Below, piece after piece: positions 1-8,904 of a stretch of 64,000 bases of DNA. Below the pieces are notes generated by a model, which was not told the origin of the DNA, searched no databases, and saw nothing but the letters and a program-made list of their open reading frames with translations. The position numbers and the translations under genes were made by a program. This DNA comes from Flavobacterium succinicans (GTDB lineage Bacteria; Bacteroidota; Bacteroidia; Flavobacteriales; Flavobacteriaceae): NCBI RefSeq assembly GCF_001662485.1, contig NZ_JMTM01000046.1:310001-374000 (forward strand), given 5' to 3'. Within the stretch, counting starts at the first letter, position 1. Each line of letters begins with the position of its first letter.

Positions 1-86
1 TCCTATCAACATTTTTATATCTTTAACAAAAATTTATAAAGAGCCAATGTTTCTTGGCTTTATCTTTACATAAATTACACATTTGA

Positions 87-2342
87 TTGATGAATGCTAT
101 TATTACTTTTATGAGAAAAAATTTTAAAATTATACTTGCTACATTATGCTTGTCAGGAGTCTTGTTTGCTTTTACCATTAATGGTACAAAGAAGGACACT
201 GTAGATCCTGAAAGAGATAGACTCTTGTTAGAGTTGTTGACTTTTGTAATTGAAAAAGGGCATTATGATCCGGCGGTTATGGATGACGAATTTTCAAAAG
301 GGGTGTATAAAGATTATATTCAAGCCTTAGATCCCTCTAAACGCTTTTTCTTGCAATCAGATATCGATGAATTTGCTAAATACGAATTGGATTTAGATGA
401 CCAAATCAACAATAAGGAATTAACGTTTTTCGAGTTGACTTATTCTCGCTTGATGGTTCGTATGGAAGAAAGCAAGAAAGTCTACAAAGCATTATTGGCT
501 ACTCCGAATAATTTTTCTATCGATGAAAGTTTCGACACGGATTATGAAAAAATGCCTTATGCTAAAAACAATAAAGAATTGGTAGAAAGATGGCGTAAAC
601 AAATGAAATTGTCTGCCTTGTCTTCTATTACGGAGCGTTTGCGTTTGCAAGAAAGTAAAGGGAAAGCAGTTGAAGGTGCAGAAACAACTAAAACAGAAGA
701 GTTAAGTTCTGATTTAGGAATGGATGCTAATTTAAAAGCAGATAAAAATACGAAAATAAAGACTTTTGCAGAATTAGAAGCAGAAAGTAGAGTGAATATT
801 GGAAAGTCTTTAGACGAATCTTTTGGTTTTATTAAAGAATTGACCAGAGATGATTGGTTTACGGTGTATATCAATTCCATTATGACTCGCTTTGATCCGC
901 ATACAAGCTATTTTGCACCAGAAGAAAAAGAACGTTTTGACGTGAGCATGAGTGGGAAACTCGAAGGAATTGGCGCTCGTTTGCAAAAGAAAAATGATTT
1001 TACAGAAATCAGTGAATTGATTTCAGGCGGTCCTGCTTGGAGAGGTCGACAACTCGAGGCTGGAGATGTTATTTTGAAAGTAGGTCAAGCTAGTGCCGAA
1101 CCTGTTGATGTGGTAGGAATGCGTTTGGATGATGTTGTTAAAAAGATTAAAGGTCCGAAAGGCACTATTGTTCGTTTAACAGTAAAAAAGGTGGATGGAA
1201 CTATTAAAAACATTTCTATTGTTCGTGATATTGTTGAAATTGAAGAAACGTATGCTAAATCTAGTGTGGTGGAGAAAAACGGATTGCGTTATGGAGTGAT
1301 TTATTTGCCAAAATTTTATATCGATTTTGAAAATCGTGACGGACGTGATGCGGGTAAAGATATTGCTATTGAGGTAGAACGTTTGAAGCAAGCTAAAGTA
1401 AACGGAATTGTTTTAGATGTAAGAGATGATGGAGGTGGCTCTTTGTCTACTGTAGTTGATATTGCTGGACTTTTTATTCAAGAGGGGCCAATTGTTCAAG
1501 TGAAATCTGCGGGCAAGAAAAAAGAAGTGCTTTACGATAGGGATCCAAAAATAGAATGGGATGGCCCATTGGTAATTATGGTGAATAGTTTTTCAGCTTC
1601 TGCATCAGAGATTTTAGCGGCTGCTATCCAAGATTACAAACGCGGAATTATTATTGGTAGCAAGCAAACCTACGGAAAAGGAACAGTTCAAAACGTGATT
1701 GATTTGAATCAATTTGTCCGTAATAGTTCTGTGGGTGATTTAGGAGCTTTAAAAACGACTACTCAAAAATTTTATAGAATCAATGGTGGGTCTACTCAGC
1801 GTGAAGGTGTTAGTAGTGATGTAGTAATGCCAGATCGTTATGCTTATCTAAAGATGGGCGAACGCGATGTTGATAATGCTATGCCATGGGACAAGATTGA
1901 CGCTGCTCCTTTTACGCAATGGAAAAACACTGAAAATTTTGATAAAGCCATTGCCAAAAGTAAAGCTAGAATTGCTGAAAATCCTCAGTTTAAATTAATA
2001 GAAGAAAACGCTAAATGGATTGATAGTAAAAGCAACGAGAATACATACAGCTTAAATATTGATAAATTTAGAACCGCACAAAATAGCGTAGAAGAAAAGG
2101 CTAAAAAGTATAAGCCAATTTTTGAGTATAAAAATCAATTGAAGTTTTCTTCTTTACCTTATGAAATCGAAGAGTACAAAAAAGATCCAACATTAAAAGA
2201 AAAAAGAGAAAGATGGCACGAGAGCTTGTCTAAAGATATTTATGTTGAAGAAGCACTTAATGTCTTGGATGATTTGCAACCGAAGACTATCGTAAAATCA
2301 ATGCCTTCAAAAGCCTTGAGTAGTAAATTGGTCAAATCCTAA
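87..2342 (+). CDS. prc: Carboxy-terminal processing (tail-specific) protease, S41 family
   Basis: Periplasmic serine protease that removes proteins with non-polar C-termini. The 751-residue protein has an N-terminal hydrophobic signal/anchor (about residues 10-30), a long helical N-terminal region, a PDZ domain near residues 300-380 and the S41 catalytic core. The FSASASE motif puts the catalytic Ser near residue 505, and the Lys of YGKGTVQ (near 531) completes the Ser-Lys dyad; the Asp of QDY is also present. The C-terminal helical extension matches the long Prc/Tsp class and not short CtpA. An ATG at 111 (residue 9) is an equally good start and gives a cleaner signal peptide. A strong hairpin terminator follows at 2361. 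Confidence 0.95.
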   Translation: MMNAIITFMRKNFKIILATLCLSGVLFAFTINGTKKDTVDPERDRLLLELLTFVIEKGHYDPAVMDDEFSKGVYKDYIQALDPSKRFFLQSDIDEFAKYELDLDDQINNKELTFFELTYSRLMVRMEESKKVYKALLATPNNFSIDESFDTDYEKMPYAKNNKELVERWRKQMKLSALSSITERLRLQESKGKAVEGAETTKTEELSSDLGMDANLKADKNTKIKTFAELEAESRVNIGKSLDESFGFIKELTRDDWFTVYINSIMTRFDPHTSYFAPEEKERFDVSMSGKLEGIGARLQKKNDFTEISELISGGPAWRGRQLEAGDVILKVGQASAEPVDVVGMRLDDVVKKIKGPKGTIVRLTVKKVDGTIKNISIVRDIVEIEETYAKSSVVEKNGLRYGVIYLPKFYIDFENRDGRDAGKDIAIEVERLKQAKVNGIVLDVRDDGGGSLSTVVDIAGLFIQEGPIVQVKSAGKKKEVLYDRDPKIEWDGPLVIMVNSFSASASEILAAAIQDYKRGIIIGSKQTYGKGTVQNVIDLNQFVRNSSVGDLGALKTTTQKFYRINGGSTQREGVSSDVVMPDRYAYLKMGERDVDNAMPWDKIDAAPFTQWKNTENFDKAIAKSKARIAENPQFKLIEENAKWIDSKSNENTYSLNIDKFRTAQNSVEEKAKKYKPIFEYKNQLKFSSLPYEIEEYKKDPTLKEKRERWHESLSKDIYVEEALNVLDDLQPKTIVKSMPSKALSSKLVKS

Positions 2343-2360
2343 TCAGATTATTTTTTCGGA

Positions 2361-2395
2361 AAACGACTCAAAATAACTTATTTTGGGTCGTTTTT
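2361..2395 (+). terminator. Intrinsic terminator after prc
   Basis: A 13-bp stem (2361-2373 with 2381-2393, one G-U pair) is followed by T residues. It lies 19 bases after the prc stop and separates prc from the nuclease gene. Confidence 0.8.
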
Positions 2396-2419
2396 GTTTA
2401 ATCTCTTAAGCATTAAAAA

Positions 2420-3231
2420 ATGAGTAAGTATTTATTTTATTCCTTTTTATCCCATTTTTTTCTTTTGTAGAAGAACAAAATGGTAAAGTTGATGGGGTTA
2501 AATCTGATACCATTTCTATTGCATTATTTGCTTTTGATCAATTCAATACGGCTAAGATAGATTTTCTACCAAAGTCTACCACTAAAGCAATTGTAGATCA
2601 TGATTTTTATATTTTATCCTATAATGAAAAGTACGAACAAGCGGGATGGGTAGCTTATGAATTAAAGAAAGAACAGGTTGTTAATGTCCACTTTAAACGT
2701 CCTTTTTTTATTCAAGATGATAAAGTAACTACAAATTCAGCCGATTGGCGCAATTATAAGAAATCAGGCTATGACAAAGGGCACTTATGTCCTGCAGCTG
2801 ATAGAGGATTTAATAAAAAAGCCTATGAAGCTACATTTTTAACCTCAAATATTTCGCCTCAAGACCATAAATTCAATAGCGGAATATGGAATCGATTAGA
2901 AGAAAAAGTTAGATACTGGGCGGTAAAATATGATGGATTATTTATTGTTACAGCAGGGGTTTTAGCTCCAAATTTAAAAACTATTGGCAAAGAAAAAGTA
3001 GCAGTACCCAATTATTTTTACAAAATAGTTTTGGATGAAAATCAGGGTAAATACCGTTTAATTGCTTTTTTGATTCCAAATAATGCAAGCACTAAACCTC
3101 TATATGAATATGTGGTGTCTGTTGATCAATTAGAAAAATTAACGGGAATAGATTTTTTTCCAGAGCTGCCAGATACTATTGAAAATCAATTAGAAAAAAA
3201 TGTAAGCTACAAAGAATGGAGTTTTAATTGA
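2420..3231 (+). pseudogene. DNA/RNA non-specific endonuclease, frameshifted at the 5' end
   Basis: From 2428 to the stop at 3229-3231 one open frame encodes a complete NUC1-type endonuclease, with the His-Me motif GYDKGHLCPAAD (about 2767-2802) and the downstream NxxPQ-like segment SNISPQDHKFNSGIWN. This frame has no ATG, GTG or TTG before 3031. The only good ATG (2420) is in another frame and stops at 2468-2470. Adding one base in the AA run near 2426 would join them as MSKVFILFLFIPFFSF..., a convincing signal peptide, giving about 270 residues, the usual family length. So the gene is either inactivated by a single-base deletion or the sequence has an error there; the rest is intact. Its stop is one base from that of rodA on the other strand. 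Confidence 0.8.
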
Positions 3232-3232
3232 C

Positions 3233-4468
3233 TTACCATTCATTTACTTTATTGGCATCCATCTTAATAAAAATAAACAGTAAAATGGTGAATCCCCAGA
3301 GCCCAGAACCTCCATAAGAAAAGAAAGGCAACGGAATACCAATTGTAGGGAAGACACCAGCTACCATTGCTATGTTTACAAAAAAGTGCAAGAATAGTAT
3401 GGCAGCAACGGAATAGCCATAAACACGGCTAAATTTCGTTTTTTGTCTTTCAGCTAAATAAATGATGCGCAATAACAAAATGACAAACAAGGAAATAACT
3501 ACACTTGCGCCCAAAAAGCCCCATTCTTCTCCAACTGTAGTAAAGATATAATCGGTATGTTGTTCTGGAACAAATCCTCCTTTAGTTTGAGTGCCTTCTA
3601 AAAATCCTTTTCCTAACCAACCTCCAGAACCAATGGCGATTTCAGATTGATTGGTGTTGTAGCCAAATCCTTTGTCGTCTACAGCTTTGCCCAATACGAT
3701 ATTAAAACGATCTCTGTGGTGTTGTTTGAATACATGGTCGAATACAAAACTTACTGAAAAAACAAATCCTGAAATTAAAGCTAAAATCAGAAAACTTCTG
3801 AGGATATTTCTATCGGCTAAACGTGATTTAAAATGTATGGCCAGCAGCACCAATGCGGCGAATAGAATTACAACATAGGTTTCTAGAACTAACGTTAATA
3901 CAAAAAGAAGTATGATAGCAAACCCGGTCCCAACATACCATCCTGGCAAACCTTCGCGATAGAGGACTATGATAAAGATGCTGTAAACAAGTGCACTACC
4001 TGGGTCTGGCTGAGGTAAAATGAGCATTACAGGCAAAAATACTATCGCTAATGCTTGAATCTGTCTGTTAAATTCTTTAAGGTTGATCTGCGGGTCACTC
4101 AGATACTTTGCCAAGGCTAGAGCTGTTGCAGCTTTTGCAAACTCTGAGGGTTGTAGGGTGAAACTACCAATGGCATACCAGCATCTTTGTCCAGCAATTG
4201 TTTTTCCAAACGCAAATAAACCGAGTAATGATATTAGCGAAACTGCAAAAATAATAGACGCATATTTTTCATAGAACTTGCCGTCTACATAAAGCACTGT
4301 AAAGATTAACGGAATAGCAAATAGTATAAATATCAATTGTTTGTCTGAGGTGCCTTCTTCAGAGGATAGAGAAGAAGAGTAAATGTTTAGCCATCCTAAA
4401 ACAACAAGTGCTATGTAAATTAGTACACAAATCCAGTCAATATTGCTAGTTATACTTTGGTTTTTCAT
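3233..4468 (-). CDS. rodA: Rod shape-determining protein RodA (SEDS glycosyltransferase)
   Basis: Inner-membrane peptidoglycan polymerase of the elongasome that works with PBP2. The 411-residue protein is almost wholly hydrophobic, with about ten membrane segments. It carries the SEDS signatures GQRCWYAIGSFTLQPSEFAKAA in the first half and the C-terminal GIPLPFFSYGGSGLW segment. It is the last gene of the mreB-mreC-mreD-mrdA-rodA run, 15 bases after mrdA, which supports RodA over the division homologue FtsW. Confidence 0.95.
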   Translation of the reverse strand: MKNQSITSNIDWICVLIYIALVVLGWLNIYSSSLSSEEGTSDKQLIFILFAIPLIFTVLYVDGKFYEKYASIIFAVSLISLLGLFAFGKTIAGQRCWYAIGSFTLQPSEFAKAATALALAKYLSDPQINLKEFNRQIQALAIVFLPVMLILPQPDPGSALVYSIFIIVLYREGLPGWYVGTGFAIILLFVLTLVLETYVVILFAALVLLAIHFKSRLADRNILRSFLILALISGFVFSVSFVFDHVFKQHHRDRFNIVLGKAVDDKGFGYNTNQSEIAIGSGGWLGKGFLEGTQTKGGFVPEQHTDYIFTTVGEEWGFLGASVVISLFVILLLRIIYLAERQKTKFSRVYGYSVAAILFLHFFVNIAMVAGVFPTIGIPLPFFSYGGSGLWGFTILLFIFIKMDANKVNEW

Positions 4469-4483
4469 TTTAGTACAAATGAT

Positions 4484-6436
4484 TTAGTTTTTCTTAGTAC
4501 TGTCCGTTTTTACTTCAGTCGTAAGTTTTGGATTTTGTTTCTTTAATTTGAGTTGTGCAATAGAATCTTTAATTCGTAACTCTCTTTTTACATCCTCATT
4601 CAATCCACCTAATTTTGCATATTGACCTTGCAAACTTGTGTTGAGTATTCTAGTTTCAAGATCCGTTCTTGTGATTTTTTTCTTTAAATATTTTTCAATC
4701 ATCAAACTGGCAATCGGTCCTGCAATTGTAGCGCCAAAGCCTCCGTTTTCAATCATAATGGCAATAGCGATTTTTGGATTGTCTTTTGGTGCAAATGCCA
4801 CAAAAATAGAGTGATCTTTTAATTGCGTCCTAACCCCATTAATTTTTGCAAAATTTTCTGCTGTACCCGTTTTTCCACAGATGTCAATGCCTTCTACTCT
4901 TAGACTAGCAGCGGTTCCCATATTATAAACGTCAAATAGACCGCTGATGATGGGTTTAAAGTGGCTTTTATCTACAGTAGTAACATGTTTCGTTGTGAAT
5001 TTTTTATCAATAGTGGTGCCTGCAATTTTTTTAATGATGTGAGGCGTGTAATAATAGCCTTCATTAGCAACAGTTGCCATCATATTGGCTAATTGAATTG
5101 GAGTCATTAAAACTTCACCTTGTCCGATGGCATTTGATACAATAGCCGTACTTCTCCAGCCCCCGTTTGGATACATTTTTTTGTAGGTAGCTGATGTAGG
5201 GATTTTTCCTCTACGTCCTGTTGGTAAATCATATCCCATAAATTGACCTAGACCAAAACTTTTTACGTGGTTACTCCATACGTCAACAGCATAACTTGGT
5301 TTAGCATACTTATTAATAGTTCTCATGTAAGCCGTTCCAAAATAGGCATTACAAGATTCATAGATTCCTCTGTGTAATTGCAATAAACCTCCACGGCAGT
5401 GACAACGCATAAAACGGCCTCTTGCATAACTGAATCCGTGATGACAGGCTACGGTTGTGTTTTCATCAATAACCTGTTCTTGAAGCGCTACAAGTCCCGT
5501 CATGATTTTGAAAGGAGAACCTGGGGGATATTCAGCCAAAAGTCCTCGGTCATATAGCGGTTTTGCAATAGAATCACGATACAATTTGGTGTAGTTTTTT
5601 GAACGTTGTCTTCCTACTAGAATGCCAGGATCATAAGAGGGGGCTGTTATTAAAGCCAGAATTTCTCCAGTCTTAGGTTCAATGGCAACAATTCCACCTC
5701 TTTTATTGATCATCAATTCTTCGCCATACTTTTGAATTTCTGCATCTATTGTTAGCGTAATGTCTTTTCCAGGAACGGCTATTGTATCGTAACGTCCGTC
5801 TTTGTAAGGCCCGATTTCACGATTGTATTTGTCTTTCTGTGTATAGGTTACTCCTTTAATTCCCCTCAGAATTTCTTCATAGCTTTCTTCTACTCCTTGT
5901 TTGCCAATTAAATCACCACTTTTATAGTATGGGTTCTTTTTGATGATGTTGTCATTTACTTGGGTGATAAAACCAAAAATATTGGCACCAAAATTGGCTT
6001 GGTAATCTCGTAAGGATCTTTTTTGAAAATAGAAACCTTCAAAATTTCTTATTTTTTCCTGAAAAGCTGCAAATTCAACTTTGTTTAATTGTGATAAAAA
6101 GACCGAAGGAAGTCTTGGGCTGTATACTTTAGCCTTTTCGATGTTTTTAATAAAATCCTCTTTTTTTATATTTAGAAGTTGACAAAATTCTAAGGTGTCT
6201 AAATTTTTGATCTCTCTAGGAATTACCATGATATCATAGGAGGCTTGATTGGCAACCAATAGTTTTCCAAATCGGTCATAAATATAACCACGCTCAGGAT
6301 AATCGTATTTTATCTTTATAGCATTGTTTTCGGACTTTAATTTAAAAGTGTCATCAATGATTTGAAGGTAAAATATTCGAATTACAAGCAGTGCAGCGCC
6401 AATAATAATTAAAGCAGGCAACAAGACTTTTCTCAT
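4484..6436 (-). CDS. mrdA: Penicillin-binding protein 2 (elongasome transpeptidase)
   Basis: Class B PBP that cross-links peptidoglycan during elongation, as the partner of RodA. The 650-residue protein has one N-terminal membrane anchor, a PBP dimerisation domain (YPERGYIYDRFGKLL) and a transpeptidase domain with the catalytic SPFK tetrad (in YPPGSPFKIMTG) and the KTGTA box near the end. It contains several Cys residues around CHHGFSYARGRFMRCHCRGG, a feature common in Bacteroidota PBP2. Its ATG overlaps the mreD stop by four bases, so the two are probably translationally coupled. The tail after the KTGTA domain is charged and probably disordered. Confidence 0.95.
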   Translation of the reverse strand: MRKVLLPALIIIGAALLVIRIFYLQIIDDTFKLKSENNAIKIKYDYPERGYIYDRFGKLLVANQASYDIMVIPREIKNLDTLEFCQLLNIKKEDFIKNIEKAKVYSPRLPSVFLSQLNKVEFAAFQEKIRNFEGFYFQKRSLRDYQANFGANIFGFITQVNDNIIKKNPYYKSGDLIGKQGVEESYEEILRGIKGVTYTQKDKYNREIGPYKDGRYDTIAVPGKDITLTIDAEIQKYGEELMINKRGGIVAIEPKTGEILALITAPSYDPGILVGRQRSKNYTKLYRDSIAKPLYDRGLLAEYPPGSPFKIMTGLVALQEQVIDENTTVACHHGFSYARGRFMRCHCRGGLLQLHRGIYESCNAYFGTAYMRTINKYAKPSYAVDVWSNHVKSFGLGQFMGYDLPTGRRGKIPTSATYKKMYPNGGWRSTAIVSNAIGQGEVLMTPIQLANMMATVANEGYYYTPHIIKKIAGTTIDKKFTTKHVTTVDKSHFKPIISGLFDVYNMGTAASLRVEGIDICGKTGTAENFAKINGVRTQLKDHSIFVAFAPKDNPKIAIAIMIENGGFGATIAGPIASLMIEKYLKKKITRTDLETRILNTSLQGQYAKLGGLNEDVKRELRIKDSIAQLKLKKQNPKLTTEVKTDSTKKN

Positions 6437-6939
6437 CGTTTATTTGGCTTAATAAGGTATATAATGGTGATGGATAACAATAAGGTAAAAGCAGCGCTTA
6501 GTAAGGTTCTCAATACTACATCTAGGATAAAACTAAATTCAAATGCTTCTAATGTAAAAAGAATGATATGATGTAAAAGAATGGATATGAGCAAAAAAGA
6601 GAACCGTTCAGGGGTCAATACATCGTTCAGTTTTACCGTTTGGTATTCGTAGCTAAGACCAAAAGAGAATTTGAAAATATAAGGTCTATAGTAAGCCAAA
6701 ATTAAACAAGCTGTGGCATGTACTCCACCCGAATTTGTAAACATATCCATAATCAAACCGAGCATAAAACTTGAGGCAAGCAATGTTGATTTATTTCCGT
6801 TTACAGGATACAATATAATATATAAAATATAAGGAAAGGGACTTATATAGCCATAGAAATTCATATTATTAAAAACAACGACTTGTATTGCTAATAATGC
6901 TATAAAACGGAAAAAATTTACAATCAATGTACTATTCAT
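6433..6939 (-). CDS. mreD: Rod shape-determining protein MreD
   Basis: A small integral membrane protein (168 residues, about five hydrophobic segments) in the mre operon, where MreD links MreC to the elongasome. Sequence alone is weakly diagnostic, as is usual for MreD; the assignment rests on the hydrophobic pattern, the size and the position between mreC (overlap of eight bases) and mrdA (overlap of four bases). Confidence 0.9.
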   Translation of the reverse strand: MNSTLIVNFFRFIALLAIQVVVFNNMNFYGYISPFPYILYIILYPVNGNKSTLLASSFMLGLIMDMFTNSGGVHATACLILAYYRPYIFKFSFGLSYEYQTVKLNDVLTPERFSFLLISILLHHIILFTLEAFEFSFILDVVLRTLLSAAFTLLLSITIIYLIKPNKR

Positions 6940-7765
6940 CCTTCTTTCTTTGGTTTTCTAATTTTGTAATTTCTTCTTTTCCTTTGCTTTTAAGAATATA
7001 AACATGACCCAAATTCGTCATGTCGTTAAATAGTTTTACTTCGAGAGTATAAAAATTAGTTTGATTATCCTTATCACGAAAAACTCTATGAATGGTACCG
7101 ATGTTAATGTTTTCTGGGAAAATGACAGATTGACCTCCTGTAACAACTGTATCGCCCTTATGAATGGTAGCAAGTCTAGGCACATCGACCAATTGAACGA
7201 AACCTGTACTTTTTCCGTCCCAAATCAATGATCCAAAATGATTGGACTTTTTTATTTTGGCATTAATTCTTGACTTTTTGTTCAAAATACTAATTACAGT
7301 TGAGTAGTTTTCTGAAGTGTCATCCGTAATTCCTACGATTCCAAGACTATTGATTACAGCCATATCAGGTTTAATGCCTTGTTTGGCACCTGCGTCAAGG
7401 GTAAGGTAATTTTCGTAAACACTATAGGAGTTCTTGATTACCTTGGCAACTACAATATCCGAGGGTTTAACTCCTTTAATAGTGTCGAGTTTTGACATAA
7501 AAGCAGAATCTTTAACCTGAAAGAGTAGGCTCCTCAACATCGCGTTTTCTAGTGCTAAGTCTTCGTTTTCTTTTCTTAAGTTTAAGTATTCTTTGGTTTC
7601 ATTTATTTCTTTATAAATGCTGCCACTTACTACATTAGCGGAGCTTATGACTTTGCTTCTGTGAAAGGAATGAAACTGAATAGTGAGTGTTAATGATATT
7701 CCCAAAAGCAGCAAAAACAGTATTCTATAACTGTTTCTAGTAATAAAATTAAATATTTGCTGCAT
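6932..7765 (-). CDS. mreC: Rod shape-determining protein MreC
   Basis: Periplasmic scaffold of the elongasome. It has an N-terminal membrane anchor (about residues 12-30), a coiled-coil (about 55-85, rich in Glu and Leu) and the beta-barrel domain typified by DAGAKQGIKPDMAVINSLGIVG and VVTGGQSVIFPENINIGTI. The 277-residue length is normal for the family. It lies between mreB and mreD on the same strand. Confidence 0.95.
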   Translation of the reverse strand: MQQIFNFITRNSYRILFLLLLGISLTLTIQFHSFHRSKVISSANVVSGSIYKEINETKEYLNLRKENEDLALENAMLRSLLFQVKDSAFMSKLDTIKGVKPSDIVVAKVIKNSYSVYENYLTLDAGAKQGIKPDMAVINSLGIVGITDDTSENYSTVISILNKKSRINAKIKKSNHFGSLIWDGKSTGFVQLVDVPRLATIHKGDTVVTGGQSVIFPENINIGTIHRVFRDKDNQTNFYTLEVKLFNDMTNLGHVYILKSKGKEEITKLENQRKKDE

Positions 7766-7831
7766 TTTGTAATGGAATAATTAAGTGATAATTAGAGGAT
7801 GGGTTATATTTAAGTTGACTTTTGTAAACGC

Positions 7832-8860
7832 TTATTTAATCAAGATACTTTTAAATTTAGTAATATTTTTTAAGGCCATACCGGTTCCTCGTACAACAGC
7901 TCTCAATGGATCTTCAGCAATATATACTGGTAAATCTGTTTTTTGAGAAATTCGTTTGTCAAGTCCTCTTAGCATAGAGCCTCCGCCAGCTAGATATATC
8001 CCTGTATTGTATATATCGGCTGCTAATTCTGGAGGTGTTTGCGAAAGGGTTTCCATCACAGCATCCTCTATTCTTTGTATCGATTTGTCTAATGCCTTCG
8101 CAATTTCACGATAAGAAACCTCTACTTGTTTTGGTTTACCAGTTAATAAATCACGTCCTTGAACAGACATATCTTCTGGCGGACTCTCTAAATCCTCTAT
8201 AGCAGCTCCAATTTGGATTTTTATTTTTTCAGCGGTGCTTTCTCCAACAAAAAGGTTGTGTTGGGTGCGCATATAGTAAACGATGTCATTTGTGAATACA
8301 TCCCCTGCTATTTTTACAGATTTGTCACAAACAATACCGCCCAAAGCAATTACAGCAATTTCAGTAGTACCTCCTCCAATATCTACAATCATGTTTCCTT
8401 TAGGTTGCATAATGTCAATACCGATACCGATTGCGGCTGCCATTGGTTCATGAATTAAGTAAACTTCTTTACCGTTTACCCGTTCACAAGATTCTTTTAC
8501 GGCACGCATTTCAACTTCGGTAATCCCTGATGGAATGCAGATAACCATACGCAATGCTGGAGTAAACATTTTTTTATTTAGCGCAGGGATACTTTTGATG
8601 AACATACTGATCATTTTTTCAGAAGCATCAAAATCTGCAATTACACCATCTTTTAATGGTCTAATTGTTTTTATGTTTTCATGCGTTTTTCCTTGCATCA
8701 TATTGGCTTCTTTGCCAACGGCAATGATTTTGCCTGATACTCTATCTCTAGCGACAATAGAAGGACTGTCAATAACTACTTTATCATTGTGAATGATTAA
8801 AGTGTTTGCGGTACCAAGGTCTATCGCGATATCCTCAGTCATGAAATCAAAAAATCCCAT
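7832..8860 (-). CDS. mreB: Rod shape-determining protein MreB (bacterial actin)
   Basis: Actin-like ATPase that forms membrane-bound filaments directing lateral wall synthesis. The phosphate-1 motif (IDLGTANTLI), phosphate-2 (MIVDIGGGTTEIAVIA) and adenosine motif (GIYLAGGGSMLRG) are all present in a standard 342-residue protein. It is the first gene of the cell-shape operon; mreC follows after 66 bases. Confidence 0.97.
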   Translation of the reverse strand: MGFFDFMTEDIAIDLGTANTLIIHNDKVVIDSPSIVARDRVSGKIIAVGKEANMMQGKTHENIKTIRPLKDGVIADFDASEKMISMFIKSIPALNKKMFTPALRMVICIPSGITEVEMRAVKESCERVNGKEVYLIHEPMAAAIGIGIDIMQPKGNMIVDIGGGTTEIAVIALGGIVCDKSVKIAGDVFTNDIVYYMRTQHNLFVGESTAEKIKIQIGAAIEDLESPPEDMSVQGRDLLTGKPKQVEVSYREIAKALDKSIQRIEDAVMETLSQTPPELAADIYNTGIYLAGGGSMLRGLDKRISQKTDLPVYIAEDPLRAVVRGTGMALKNITKFKSILIK

Positions 8861-8904
8861 AGGTTTTTATGTATTGTAAAAATTATTAAACAAAGTTAAA
8901 CAAA

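Noticed and set aside
3031..3231. Separate 66-residue gene starting at TTG 3031
   Set aside because: It is only the C-terminal end of the frameshifted endonuclease, whose frame is open from 2428.
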